From NCBI GenBank assembly GCA_023159155.1, contig JAJNNX010000020.1, forward strand, positions 682,001-746,000: a stretch of 64,000 nucleotides of DNA, read 5' to 3'. Source of the DNA: Ustulina deusta (Eukaryota; Ascomycota; Sordariomycetes; Xylariales; Xylariaceae). Position 1 is the stretch's first letter; the number at the start of each line of letters is the position of its first letter. The translations under genes were made by a program, and so were the position numbers. The notes under the pieces were generated by a model. The model was not told the DNA's origin. It worked only from the letters and a program-made list of their open reading frames with translations, and did no database searches. Positions 11,099-23,600 of the stretch are shown here, piece after piece.

Positions 11099-12092
11099 AT
11101 GGCCCATATCACCAATATCTATGATCGTTCTAGTACCCCCCCTGTATGTTGTCGTCGTTTTCCATCCATAAGACAATTGATACTAACTTAGCATAAAGCC
11201 CCCGGGGCGCCCAATCCCTTCCAATCTTATCTTTCAAGGACATCAGGTTAGTCCGCCGGAGTCTTTTATGCCCCCATTTGACACGCCTCAGGAGTACGAT
11301 TTGCCTATTTCGGGGTTTTCAATTCTATTACTTGAAAAACTCTTTCCTTTCCTTTCTTTCTTTCTTTCCCTCTTTCTTTCTTTCTCTATTTCTTTTCTTT
11401 TCTTTTCTTTTCTTTCTTTTTTCATTACCAGAAATGACAATCACTGACTCAAGATTCTTAAATAGTTCGATCTCTTCAGGTTCTATGATTCGGGACGCTG
11501 GTGGTTGGCCGACACGCTTATAGACAATGGCGAGAACCAAGGCTACTCTGCCTATATTCAGGGCGTCCTGATTGGCCACGGCCACTTACTCGTGTTCGAT
11601 TCAATTGACAAAGAAGTTGATCTACTCAAGGGTGGTCCTCTCGGATTTGGCTGGTCCACGCACTTCCCGCCTGACTATGAATACCCACCTGCTTACGCAA
11701 TAACCCACTACAGAATAACAAAACAAGCTCTTCGAAGAGAATTTCGAAATGATATGGAGGGTGTCTCACAATTTACCGGTAGAGGTGGTGTGTATGCCGA
11801 GCATTCACGTGGCCAAAATATTCATCACCTCGCCCCAAGTAAGCCGCTCACATTTTACGGCTTAGGAGAGAGAGAGGAATCTTCGAAGCAGCCGTGGTGC
11901 ATCGGCTTTGCTGGCGGAGAGTACTATTGGCCGACTCTGGTCTGTAACTTGGCCTTGGAAGGCAGAGCACCTCCTCGTATAATACCATACGTTGAGCCGC
12001 CCCTCTCGATTAATGGTAGACCAGCTTCTGAAATGAGGTCAAGCGCGGGGGGTAGCAATAGCAACACAGCGTATCAAAATAGCGGAAGTTGA
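11099..12092 (+). CDS. Uncharacterised protein, intron with long pyrimidine tract
   Basis: The main exon (about 11480-12092) is a solid frame of about 200 codons with sequence such as RFYDSGRWWLADTLIDNG, a Gly/Pro/Tyr-rich middle (FGWSTHFPPDYEYPPAYA) and a Ser/Asn-rich tail. A likely first exon starts at the ATG at 11099 (CATAAGATGG context, MAHITNIYDRSS) and is closed by a GTATGT donor at 11144, with a TACTAAC-TTAG acceptor at 11191. A short second exon ends near 11246 at GTTAGT, and the following intron contains the CTTT-rich tract. With these sites the second-to-third exon join is one base out of frame, so either one junction is misplaced or the copy is mutated. I recognise no family. It follows the TATA motif at 10984. 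Confidence 0.5.
11340..11423. repeat. Imperfect CTTT/TTTTC pyrimidine microsatellite
   Basis: An 84-base almost pure C/T tract built of CTTT, TCTTT and TTTTC units on the plus strand, inside the probable second intron of the 11099-12092 gene. Confidence 0.85.
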
Positions 12093-13035
12093 GGGAGGCG
12101 TGGACTATTCGAGGGCTGGAGTCAATGTTAACACTATCACTGATACGAAAGACAATACAACTAAGTCGGGACGTGCAACTGTGAGCGCTTTCGTTAAAAG
12201 ACACCATCCCAACTGTCATTCTTTGACCTTAGTCTTTCTTTCCGGTAAGGTATCGCACCTCTTTCGGCCACTTGATTTCGAGTTTTGTGCCCTTCTGTCT
12301 TGTGACCATATTCTATAGACACTCCTGGTGGATTAGTAGGATTCTCTCTTTCTCGGCGTGTTTATTGTTTCCTAGCGACTCCCCGACATCGCTGGTTTCG
12401 GGTGTCCTCGACCTGCTCATGGAGTTTCTGCTGCGCAGATTTTACTTTTCTCTGCTGGTGGTGCCATAAGAGCAGTGGCTAGCACATTTGATACTTTCAA
12501 GCCTCAAACATTATACATTAGCTCACGAGCTCTTACGGAGTTAACATTTATCGGGAAGCGTGCGGGATAGATGGCCATATCCACTCACGATCGGATTCAA
12601 ATTCGATAACTTAGTCCGCTGTTTCCCCACTTCTATACTAAGCTGAACACCAGGCATGTCTGTGATACTATTTTCCTTGGTCACGCAAGAGGAGATCAGG
12701 TCACGTGTCAGTCAATGCTGTCACAAATGGGAAGTTCTTGTGGTCAGGTACAATATGAGTAGTCTTGATTGTAGGTCTCAGGTAAGACTAAAGTTTGTAG
12801 AAAGGAAGGAATCTAGTACAGTCTGTGTACCAGTATGGTGTGGTATAGGTAGTGTGTGCAGAGGAATGTACACTCTAATTTCTGACAAATACTATCTAAC
12901 CATACCTAAAGTGGTCACCGGCTTGGCGTTGGGGATCAGTTCTGCCTAAATCTCACCCAACAATGATCGACCTTGAATATATATATTCGACATCGTACAG
13001 GAGGTATTTGCCACTATAGTACCAAAAAGTTTAAC
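12093..13035. other. Intergenic, no gene seen
   Basis: No supported coding frame. A TATATATA element near 12978-12985 lies about 55 bases before the methyltransferase ATG at 13036 and may be part of its promoter. Confidence 0.4.
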
Positions 13036-13728
13036 ATGGATTCTGAAACTGCTGAGCTGCCCAAGAATCTCAAGGAGCGTCTGAAAGCATCGTACGATGC
13101 TATAGCGCCCACATACAACGAATGGACGATTCCGCATTCCCAGAAGCGAATGAAGTACTTAGACAAGGCATTGGAATATCTCAAACTAGCAGACAAGACG
13201 GAGAACCCCGCGTTTCTCGAACTGGGATGCGGCTGCGGACTTCCCGTCACCAAGAAGCTTCTAACTACCCACCCTGGCGCAAAAGTCATCGCAAACGACC
13301 TCTCTGACTCGCAATTATCTCTCGTGAGGGGCAATCTCATCGCCGGGCCTTGGGATGAGGCAGCGAGCCGCTTGGAGCTCGTCCCGGGCGATATGAACAG
13401 TCTCACATTTCCCAGCGAATCCTTCGATCTCATCGTGGCGTTCTACAGCATCATTCACCTTCCTCGCCTCGAGCAGACGGCGCTGCTCGAGCGCATCACA
13501 CAATGGCTGAAGCCGGGCGGATACTTCGTCGGGAACTTCTCAGGAGAAGAGATGGAGTCTGTGGTCATGGAGAAGTGGCTCGACGAGAAGGGCTGGATGT
13601 TCTGGAGCGGGTGGGGGAAAGAAAAGACATTGGAGGAGATGAAGAAGGCGGGACTGGAAGTCCTGGATGCGGATGTTGAGGAAGATGAGGTTGATGCTAC
13701 TTTTTTGTGGACTATTGCGAAACGATAG
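13036..13728 (+). CDS. Class I SAM-dependent methyltransferase
   Basis: A single-exon gene of 230 aa, about the size of small stand-alone class I methyltransferases. The SAM-binding motif I is LELGCGCGLP, about residue 60. An acidic motif II-like segment (VIANDLSD) follows, then a PGDM segment and a hydrophobic strand FDLIVAFYSIIHLPR. LKPGGYFVGNFS fits motif III. The C-terminus holds an EEMKKAGLEV segment common in this fold. The ATG at 13036 in AACATGG context is preferred; the longer open frame starts upstream without a good initiator. The substrate cannot be read; similar proteins act on small molecules or are of unknown function. It lies alone, with large gaps on both sides. Confidence 0.85.
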   Translation: MDSETAELPKNLKERLKASYDAIAPTYNEWTIPHSQKRMKYLDKALEYLKLADKTENPAFLELGCGCGLPVTKKLLTTHPGAKVIANDLSDSQLSLVRGNLIAGPWDEAASRLELVPGDMNSLTFPSESFDLIVAFYSIIHLPRLEQTALLERITQWLKPGGYFVGNFSGEEMESVVMEKWLDEKGWMFWSGWGKEKTLEEMKKAGLEVLDADVEEDEVDATFLWTIAKR

Positions 13729-15491
13729 GAGGAATGTGGGACAGGGTTGGAACTAAGCGAATATGTGAGTAAAATTACGGTCATTTTACGAAAATAGACA
13801 TCTATATTGCTAGGGTGATAAAACACGGCCGAGCATGCATTACTCTTCAGCGGTTTCGAAAATTGAGGGAGGAGGTAAACATAGTGTTACCAAAAGCCAA
13901 TTATAAATGGCATCATTTATTTTCCACTCATACCTCAGCGCTGAGGGAAGCTAATTCAGTGGAAGGGAACTGAAGAGGCGTCTATTCGACAACTGTTAGG
14001 CGATTTATCCATATTTCTGGTGCTGTAAAATAGGTTTCTTCACAGCTAAACGAGTGCCTCTTTTGGAGAGATAGTGGTTCGTACACAGCATAGTCATCTG
14101 AAGAGAATTACATATATGACGCTGATGCTGAGGTATCATTAACTCCCAACGCTCGCCTACCAGCTGGGCTCACTGGATGGCTAAATAGACAGAACCGCGT
14201 AGTGGTGTTTCCACTGACTGTGATGCTGGTTGAAGGGAGAATGGACTGGATCCTGATGGGTTGCTAGCTTCACCTGTAGAATTACCGAAGGTGCCTGTCC
14301 CAAAATTAGACCTTGGGTGCTATTCGTACTTGTCTAACTGTCAAAGAGGCCGAACCCCGTCGCAGGATTTGTGGTTGTGCTTATTGAACTCTTGAGGGCT
14401 ACGCTTGTTGAAACGCCAAATATGCCCCCTTGTTATAGGTTTACAAGTCACCGTGCGGAGGTCATAGGGGAAATCTGTCTTACTACGGATTTTTCGAGCT
14501 AGGAATCCGCTTTCAATCGGCCTCCAGGGCAAGATTACTAACGTGAACTATGTCTAGCTACAGGTGTAACGTACTAAAAATGATTATCTTGTTCGTCAGA
14601 CTATTCTCAGCGATGCCAAGCCCCGACTCTGACTGCCTATGGCAACTCACAAGGAAGTGTAGGAATCGGCGCGCCGCAAGCATCGAACGCGGAGTTAAGA
14701 GGAGGCGGTGATAAGTGCCGAGCGATGAAGCATGATGTCTCCTGATGGGGTTGAAGTACCAACCTTAGACAGGTGAATCTTATTTGCCAGGAGAGAGAAA
14801 ATAGCATTACAGTCCCTTTTTCTCCGATAAAAAGAACAGGATTAATATCTTACGAATGTACGTATGGTCAACTCATTTTGAATCGAGTGATTCGATAAAC
14901 AAAAAAAACAGCATGGCATCGGGACTAGCCAGAGGGTATAGAGAGAATGGGCGTTGCCTTATACCCTATGTCATCGAAGATCTCGCGCGTGAACGCCCTC
15001 AGCGCGAGGCGTTCCAATATCCTCGAACACAATCCCGAGGATAGGTGGCATACTACAGCATCCAAGGATTATGCCGATTAGATCAATCGATGTATTTGAA
15101 GAGATCCATATATGTGTGAGGGTGGATTGTACTCAAGTTCCTTACTTCAACACAAGTCCCTCTACGGTTAGGCGCACACCTAATATAAAGGGCTAATTGT
15201 AAAGGTGAAGTGTGGCTTTTCTCGGGGAGCGAAGTTTTTGGCAGTGATTATATGTTAGGTATTATGGTAGCGACTTCTCTTAAAATTTAAGGTGTCGGGC
15301 TTGTGTTGCCTAAGCGCTGGTATCACGACCCATTGGTAACAGGGCGGCTTATAGCCTACCGACTTAGTACAGCCCCTTTGCGTAGCCACACAGTATTGGT
15401 ACAAATGACATTTGATCATGTTTTCCATAACCTGTATTAATACAACTATCCTTCTCTTCACACTTTTATGTGTCCTTTTCCTAGTAACTTC
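13729..15491. other. Gene-poor stretch, nothing supported
   Basis: About 1.8 kb without a convincing frame. Its first bases (13791-13818) share an AAAATAGACAT...TTGCTAGG block with 37803-37834. Confidence 0.4.
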
Positions 15492-17269
15492 TTACCAACC
15501 CGTATATTTCGCCGGTTGACCTGAATCCTTCTCCACCAACTCGATGTCATCGGACTCGTTTGATCGTGGGGTGTAGGATATCTGGTGTGTAACAGTCTTG
15601 TTAATGACCCTCGAGTTTGTCATCGGCGTTCTGGACAGCTTGTAAGACTGGGAGTTGGGATCGTTCGAGGAACCGAAGCAGGAGGGAGAGAAGGTGCGCA
15701 GGAGAGATCGCACGGAGGGTAGACAACAGCAGATGATGCTGACGTAGGCTTCGAGCACACTCCAGTATGCTGTCGTGACACTGTCATCTGTAGATTTCCC
15801 TATTAGCTAGACGTACACAGGGAGATAGAGATTATAGAGGACTCACAAGTTGGGTTTGTTGTTGTAGCGAACTGTACCAGACTGGTCAGACGGACAATAC
15901 TAACTACGGTGATCCTGCATCATGTTAGCGAGAAAATGCCACGGTGAGAGTATATCTAAAACTTACGCAAGACCAACGCTGAACATGAGGATCAAATGAA
16001 TTTTTCTCCTTGTACCAAGCTGTAGCTTAACAAGTGAGGGAATAGGAAGTGCAATAATCCACAAGTCCTGCACGATGCTGGTAACGGCCTTAGAGATGAT
16101 TAAGATTAGTCCTTCATGTCTTTTAAAACGAAAAAGAGATAAAAATATCTTCCGAGGTAACTTACATGAGACCATACGAAGGCATTCAAGTTCAGGCAAT
16201 GGCCTTCGGTCTCACCGGTCCAACCAGTCCAGACGTACGAAATAGGCGTACAATAAAATATTGAGGTTAGGGTGAAAGCAATACCAGAAGCTACGACGAC
16301 ACCCATGGTGATGTAACAAACTCTGTGGAACTCCGGGCTGGGAAAGACTCGCAGATAGAATAAAAGGAGGGAAATCTTCGTGATAGGCAGCAGGATGAAG
16401 TACAAGATCTCCGTCGCCCATGTGAACTACAAAATGTGTCTTGTGTTAGCAGGTAAATTCTTGCGCGCCTTCCGTATATTATCGTGTGTATTTACCCTCA
16501 CAATATGAGTGATACGGGACGGTGTAAGTGTCCATATGTCCTTGCCGAAGCCTACGGATGACACTATTACACGATTAGCAGCTTGTCTCGTTGTGTTCTG
16601 AACTATAGAAAACTAGGGGAAAAACCCACTGTTCAACTCCAAAACCCCCAGTGGTATTCCAGGAGCCTGAAATTTCATTAGCAAACCGTCTAAGTAATCC
16701 GAAATGAGTTAAACTAGTATCTGATCAACGTACGAGAGCAACAATCGCGCACACATCAGCGGGCTGTAGGGTTCGGTTAGGAAGAGCGTCTATAACCCTC
16801 ATTATCACCGCTATAATGGCCAGAATTCCGAATACAGTGGTAATGATCGGGGTGATAGCCGTATTGTCTCGTACTTCCGCACCGCATAGTGTTTCTGTAG
16901 AGTTTTTCGCCGCTAGAGTAAGAGACTCGGTCAACCTGTGACTCCGATACTGATGGTATTGTTTAAAGGGACTTACAAAGTGCTTCGATGACAGTGCAGT
17001 TTGCCAGCACACATGTCTCAACGGTAGACAATAGTACGGTGTCTGAACATATGCACGCGGTGTCGGTCGGATCACAAGTTGACTGCGCAAGAGATACACT
17101 TAAGCAGTCACTCTAGATGGCGTCGTTGAGTTAGCCTCTTGCCCATCGATTTTTCAAGTTTTATTTTAGTCCAATGATGACATACCGCGCAGGGTGGCAT
17201 GGACTGAGCTTGAGACAACGAAGCCAAGTATGGGGCCGCGATGATTAACAAACTCCATACTCCCCTCAT
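15492..17269 (-). CDS. CFEM-domain PTH11-like receptor (fungal rhodopsin-like, 7-TM)
   Basis: A membrane receptor of the PTH11-like class. Exon 1 (17269-17186) encodes a signal peptide (MRGVWSLLIIAAPYLASLSQ). Exon 2 carries a CFEM domain, with cysteines at residues 27, 31, 41, 48, 50, 62 and 67 and the eighth at about 83 in the next exon (TETLCG). Following exons give a series of transmembrane helices: ITTVFGILAIIAVIMRV, an ILYFILLPITKISLLLFYLR segment, a VVVASGIAFTLTSIFY helix with CTPI just after it, DLWIIALPIPSLVKLQL, and a last exon starting LEAYVSIICCCLPSVRSLL. The tail is Ser/Asn-rich with an IELVEKDSGQ motif. At least seven small exons are needed; exons 1-3 join in phase, the rest I located by frame only. 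In known fungi such proteins sense surfaces or extracellular cues; ligand unknown here. The stop is at 15492. Confidence 0.85.
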
Positions 17270-18884
17270 CTTGAATTCTGGTTGGAACTGTCAAAGATAA
17301 TGTGGTCGAAAGACAAACCAGACGAAATTCTCTTGGGGAACGATTTCAATCGATTACATACATATCAGGGGCCCCTATTTTAGTTGACGTGCTTCTCGCT
17401 TAAGAACTGCAAAAAATTTCGGTAACCTGTTGGGAGTCGGGAACAATCGGACCACCGGGGTTATCCTGGGCTCCCTGGTATAAGCATGGATTATCAACAA
17501 GGCCAAATCCAACAATATATATGCGGTCCAGACACTGAGCACGGACCCGGGGTAAAACGGTACAGGTCCGTGTAGCCCCGTGGTCTACCAAGACCCGCTC
17601 GGAATTTACTTACTGCATCTACTTACACTAGACTACAAATGCTAGATGCAGCCCTGCTCTTTTTGAAACTCTTCTCTGACCCGCATGAACTGTAGGAAGG
17701 TAAGGGACAGTGCCCATATATTACCCCTCACGGTGGTGTCATGTCAATTACCTCCATCTCTCCTACATCTTCGCTATCCACATTGCAATACAACAGAACC
17801 ATAGATATACGCAGTATAACCTCAATTGTATGGTATATGTTGGACTTGCCTGTATTTCCCGGGCTTTATGCCTTTGACTGAATAAAAGGTAGGGGTCGCG
17901 AAGCAGCCCGCTCGCTGACAAGGATTAAAGAAATATATATACACTATACACGCAGAATAATAACTGTGGTAAGTGTAATGGAGCGCTTTGTAATGCTTAT
18001 CATTGGAGTGTAATGACTAGTGTATGAGGTGGTAATTAATGTTAGATACCTTGGTTTTAGACCCCCGTTAGAAAGTCTAGGCCAAACAGCAGCTCAGCCT
18101 CCCTCTGATGAACTCCTAACAGGCCTGTTTAAGGCTAAGATCTTCACAAAGACCAATCAACATTAGGCAGGTGTTTCGAGCGTCTGTCGGCATCAGTATA
18201 TAAAACCTGGGGGTATAACATAGAATTAGGATAGGTCTGTCCTCACCTCATTTGGCCCCTGCCAGAAGTGGACGAACGGATGCGGCTCCATAAACCAAAT
18301 GGGAAAAAGTGCCGACGATTTGTGTACAAAGACGAACGGTTTTACCATACAAGCCTATACCCCTATTCGACTGACCTTGTCAAGTACCCGCGCTAGACAA
18401 GGCGTTCGGCCCCGCTGTACAGGGGGTTTTCCCGAAGTAACTAGGTAAGATAAAATACCTTTTGGGAGAAAGCGGCTTGGAAGGCCAAAAAGATGTTGTA
18501 TTGTTGGGTCGATTTCAATCCCCCTCGACTCTGTATAGCCTGTACGCTAACTCTTTTCCATCCGCACTGCATTACACCCGGGTTTAACCATGTTCACTTC
18601 AACTGCACCATGATCTATCCCCTGCTAGCTTCGGGTCCTCTGGTGTATCTTTATACTAGCACGTGGGTATGCACAACTGGTAGGTCGTTGCACTAGTGCA
18701 GAACGAGACATCTATCTAGACATAGATCAATGAACCCACCATGTTGGTCGTATGATACATGATAGATGCATTGATTGTTAAGGAATTGTTACGTAGTATA
18801 TGAAGAGTTCCTCTCCCCGCCAGTGATCCCGAATGGCATGGTTATCCAGTCGTCTGTTCTCTTACAGTTCGAATTCTTGCTAGC
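17270..18884. other. Gene-poor, AT-rich stretch, nothing supported
   Basis: About 1.6 kb between the divergently transcribed receptor (minus) and P450 (plus). Several TA-rich patches, for example near 17935. No supported gene. Confidence 0.4.
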
Positions 18885-20674
18885 ATGGCTTCGCAAGCTG
18901 GAATGTTAATTTTATCATCCTACCCATTCGCCTCCATTGCTATCGTATTTGTGACTTACTGGGTAGGATGGATTATTTACGCGAGAAATTTCCACCCCCT
19001 CAGCAAGGTTCCGGGTCCTTGGTTGGCGTCCGTGAGTCGAGTATGGTATATGATGCAGATAGCGACAGGTGAAAGTATGGATTGCTTTTAACATATTATT
19101 CCCTGGCGGCCGACTTGCTAGTCGTCTAGGCTTTTTTCTTCGTTTTTATGAGCCTGAGCAAGGAACGTGGCTAATACCAACTATCCGCAGCGGAGAAAAC
19201 CACACGACGTCTTCATGAAAAGTATGGTCCTGTCCTCAGAACCAGCCCGAATGAGGTTACCTGCGCATCTCCGGAAGCTATCAAGCTCATCTATCGCACC
19301 CAAAAGCCCTTGAACAAGACGGAGTTCTACACTCCGTGGAACACTCAAAACTTCAGCAAGCACCGCGATGTCTTCACTGAGATGAACGACAAGCGGCACG
19401 GGGAGAGGAGAAGAATAGTAAACCATGTTTACAGCCTTGCCAATATTTTGAAGTCCGAGAAGTACATCGATCTCTGCTCCGAGATTTTCCTCAGCCGATT
19501 GGAAACCTTTGCTGCCTCGCAGCAAGCAGTGGATTTGGGGGAATGGTTTCAGATGTATGTATGCCCAGTGTTCAATTATTCCGCCGCTTGCGACTAATGT
19601 TGAGATCGTAGGTACGCCTTCGATGTCATCGGCGAGCTTTACTTTGGTCGGATGTTTGGGTTTATGGAGAAGAACCATGACCACGGGAACTGGATCCAAT
19701 CGCTAGACCTGCTTATGCCTTTTCTATGTATGACCTCGGTTGCGCCGTCATACGTGCGTCCCCTTATCCTCACCTCGGCCTTGGCCCTTCCCGGGTCGAT
19801 AAAGGCGTTGAAGGCAGTCGACACCATCGGCACCGCGGCTCGGGAAGTTGTGTCCAAGAGACTTAATATCGGCACCAATCCTGAACATGAACGACGAGCA
19901 GATGTGCTTCAACAGCTGTACGATATCCACGAAGAGAAAGGCTCCAAAGTAGACTTCAACATGGGTGACATTGAACAGGAAGCCTACGTAGCCTTGTAGG
20001 TTTTTCACCTGAGCCTTTTTTCGATGTGCTTTGTTTTTGAAGACTAATGATGCATGATGTATGACAGATTGGCCGGTTCAGATACGACTGCCATCGCATT
20101 CCGTTCCGTCTTCTACAACCTGATGAAGAACCCAGACGTGTACGCGGCGCTCCTAGAAGAGATCGACACAGCAGTGGATGACGGTAGACTCCATTTCCCC
20201 GTGAGTTACGCCGAGGCCTCCAAGCTGCCGCTTCTGTGTGCTTGTATCAAAGAGGCTCTGCGCGTGCACCCGGGCGTGCAACTCATCTTACCGAGGATAT
20301 CCCCTCCCGAGGGTCTCGAGCTCTGCGGCACTTTCGTACCCTCGGGCTACACTGTGGGCGTGAATGGCGCAGTAGTGCATTTCAACAAGTCCGTCTTCGG
20401 CCCCGATGCGGACCAGTATCGACCGTCGCGGTGGCTGGAGGACAAGGAGAAGGCTACCAACATGGACCGATACATGTTGCACTTCGGTGCTGGCACGCGC
20501 ACCTGTATCGGCAAGAACATCTCCATAGCCGAGATACACAAACTGGTCCCTGAGGTTCTGAGGAAGTTTAAGTTGGAGATGTGGAATCAAGATGCGCAGT
20601 GGAAAACGCACAACTTTTGGTTCTGCAAGCAAACTGGCCTGGTGGCTAAAGTGACGAAACGGGATATCTATTAA
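18885..20674 (+). CDS. Cytochrome P450 monooxygenase (pisatin-demethylase-like type)
   Basis: A heme-thiolate monooxygenase anchored in the ER membrane. Four exons join in phase: 18885-19068, 19191-19554, 19612-19995 and 20068-20674, 512 aa. A hydrophobic N-terminal anchor (residues 8-32) is followed by the proline-rich hinge HPLSKVPGPWLA. The I-helix oxygen-binding motif is AGSDTT, the K-helix ExxR is KEALR, the PERF-like segment is YRPSRW, and the heme loop is FGAGTRTCIGKN with the axial Cys at about residue 457. All signature residues are present, so it should be functional. The overall pattern resembles fungal CYPs annotated as pisatin demethylase-like or trichodiene-oxygenase-like; the substrate cannot be inferred. 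Neighbours are a receptor on one side and a 3.7-kb gene-free stretch on the other. Confidence 0.92.
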
Positions 20675-23600
20675 ATACTAATCACACTTGTGTGCCTCCA
20701 ATCCGGACCCTCTACTCCGTACTTGGGTCTAATCTGAAGGTCCGTATTGAGCACCTAGGTATGGAAAACTAACCAGGGTATCTGGCTAGGGTGTGAGGTA
20801 TTTATCCCGGTTAAATATATGGGTCGCTTAGCTATCACTGGTTCGACCTAGAAGGATTCACACTTACGGGTGGTCCCGTTAATCAAAGTCTATACGAATG
20901 ACGTAGCTGAATAAATGTACTATATTTGATATAACGTTACCCAGCTTTCATATAATAAAAGATTTAGACTTGCGCGGTTTTTTTTATAAAATACTTTTAA
21001 ATAAAGATTGGCTTCTTGTCCTTATTAATAGCAACTTGACTGTCAAGTCATTGCGAGACTGTCCTGCTTATTTGCCTTTAGTCTTAGTACATGAGTGCAT
21101 TTCCTAGTCTAGTTGAGCGCACTCTCATACCCTAGAGCCTTATACCTTGTAAGCAAATAGTTGCCATCATTCGATTAGCCGTAATGGCTTCTCACCCCAA
21201 TAGTGTGAGTTATGGTTAGTCGTCCTTTTAGTGAATGGGTATCGCAGGTGATGGTGGCAAGTTGATCGAGGTGACAAGTCACAACTGCGACCGAAGCTAC
21301 ACCCGATAGGAGTTTATCAAGGTGTAAGTGTGAGGGTTGATCAAGCTACCACCTGGATGGCTCGCCACGATAAGTCAGCGGACAGTTTCGTGCCGAGTGT
21401 TCAATTTTGTAATTTTATGGATATTAGTAGCTATTTTCAAAGTGTTGCAACAGAAATTTATTAAGTTAGACGTGGTTAAATAACACATTCATTACACTAA
21501 CTTGTGAAAAAATTTAACTAGATGTTTGGGGGCTTTAAAGGAGCCGGCTAATAAGAATTATTAAGTATGGTTCCTGTGCTTTTGGTGTGCCGCAGCATAC
21601 AGCATCCTCCTCCTATAATATATAGTGTGATTCATTGAGTTGCTTCGAGATATGGCTTTTTGGGCTAAGTAATAAAGTAGGCTCCGAGATATTGAATGCT
21701 GCACAGAAACTAGTGAATAATTGAATGAATATTGAAAATAAAAAGGGTTGTGTTACGAGACTTCTAAGGTGAAAGGTGTAGAAAGACGGGATGCGGTTGA
21801 AGGGTTGCATTGTAACGTAGATGGACAGGTCAAAAAGGCGGTAGAGATGCCAAAATTATGTGTCGCATCAGTATTTATCACGCTGGTAAACCCGACTCGA
21901 GACTTTCTGAGCTGCGGAAGTCGGGGAAAACATTGAACACCGTGACGCTGTCCCCTTGGTTCTATGATAGGTACATCACGTTAAGTTGTTATCTTAGTTA
22001 ATCATGAGCAACAACTAATTGCTGTATGACATGGTGTGGCAGAGAAGGATTATCAACGTCGCTTCAACGGCCAACCGGTCCTTTGAGAGATTCGTAGAAA
22101 ACTGTCTGGCACGGGCTGACAGGCATTGGACGTCGTCACGGACCAACATCATGATAAGTTTCTCGCTTGCGGCCATGCAATAAACATATGCCGGGCGCGG
22201 GTAGTGTCAGCAAGAAGTACCTAAAGTGCATCAAATGGGATGCAATACGACGGCGCAATCTCGTATCCCCGAGAAAATGCCGATACCATAGCGAGATGGT
22301 GAGGTACATCTCTCGGTTGGTTGCATCAGCTGATCAATACACAGTTCTCACAACATCCGGTCTTACGGCCTCCGCAGCCTTTCAATCCCGATAGGGAGTC
22401 AACCCCTAACCAGCCGCTGGATGTGATGGAAGGCCCAAAGCTACCATTGCAGCATAGAGAGTGCCATGCTTGATCCGGAGCCGGTAAGACTCACAAATTC
22501 GGCGTCTGGCCCGCTAACATGAACGCGCATGATCATAATAAGCGATGGCATTTCCTCGGAAGCCTGTTTTGTCCAATGTCATCTGAATATGGCAGAGAGA
22601 TGTCTCTGACTTACGAGATATCGAGGTCTGGAAATACAGATAAAAGTTTATTCTACCTCGATTAATAATTCATAGTTTTGCTCTGAGCAGATGATGTGAG
22701 AATTCGATTTTCGTTTACGAAGGAATACCAAGTAGTTTCCAAAACTCTGCCATCATATTGAGTCTCAGGAGGCGCAATACCAGAGGTCGAGTTGACGAAA
22801 ACGAGTTGTAGGTAATAGCAATAACTTCCACTAACCTGTATAGAGGCTGATACGAGACAAATCAGATCACAAGGGTGCAATATTAAGAAAACTTTTGGTA
22901 TCCTCAATTTGGCCTCCTTTTTCAATTTGTGTGGGCGAAATGGAACAACCTACAGCCAAATCGATTTCCCCATGCCCCTTACATGGTCGATAATTAACAC
23001 AATTATTTCAAGGCTGTTCCTGATAAAGGTATATGCATGGCCCGCGACGTCAGGAACCTGTACCTTATGTTTGCCACAGGAACACATAATGGCCCTGTTT
23101 GGGCCTGTTCTGGTAGTTTTGAGAACCACTTGACGACCCTCCGGAACGGGCACGTCATTGGAGGCGGGAAGGGAAATGGCATGGTGCCAGGACACAACCA
23201 CACTGCCATATCTTCAAACAGCACACTCGTGAGCCATGTCAGCAGTCAAGAGTTCGAAACTAGCATCTTCGGGATACTGGCTTCCTGAATTAGTACCACT
23301 TGGAATTGTAGATGCCCCTCTTAGTTCCTTACATTCTAGGCATCATAACCAAGTTGTGTCGCGGTGTAGTGGATCCGAGGCCCTTGGCATATATGGGAGA
23401 TGTAACCATATAGCCGGGGGATCTTCGGAACGCTTAGTCAGCTACGCACACACACACACATATATATATATATAGCGAACTTGCTAGATGGACTGACCTG
23501 ATCACGGGGATCAACACACACAATATATTATATGGTATTTTCGAGCTTAGTATGTAGCCCCATCCATGAGTGACAAGTTGCATACTCTGTATACAGTAAA

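Noticed and set aside
10679..11191. 170-codon plus frame
   Set aside because: It starts at a non-ATG codon, runs through the TATA element and leader of the 11099 gene, and its end overlaps the first exon of that gene in another frame.
22030..23200. Possible small genes in the long gap between the P450 and the membrane glycoprotein
   Set aside because: Frames of 50-85 codons on both strands with no initiator context, splice partners or motif.
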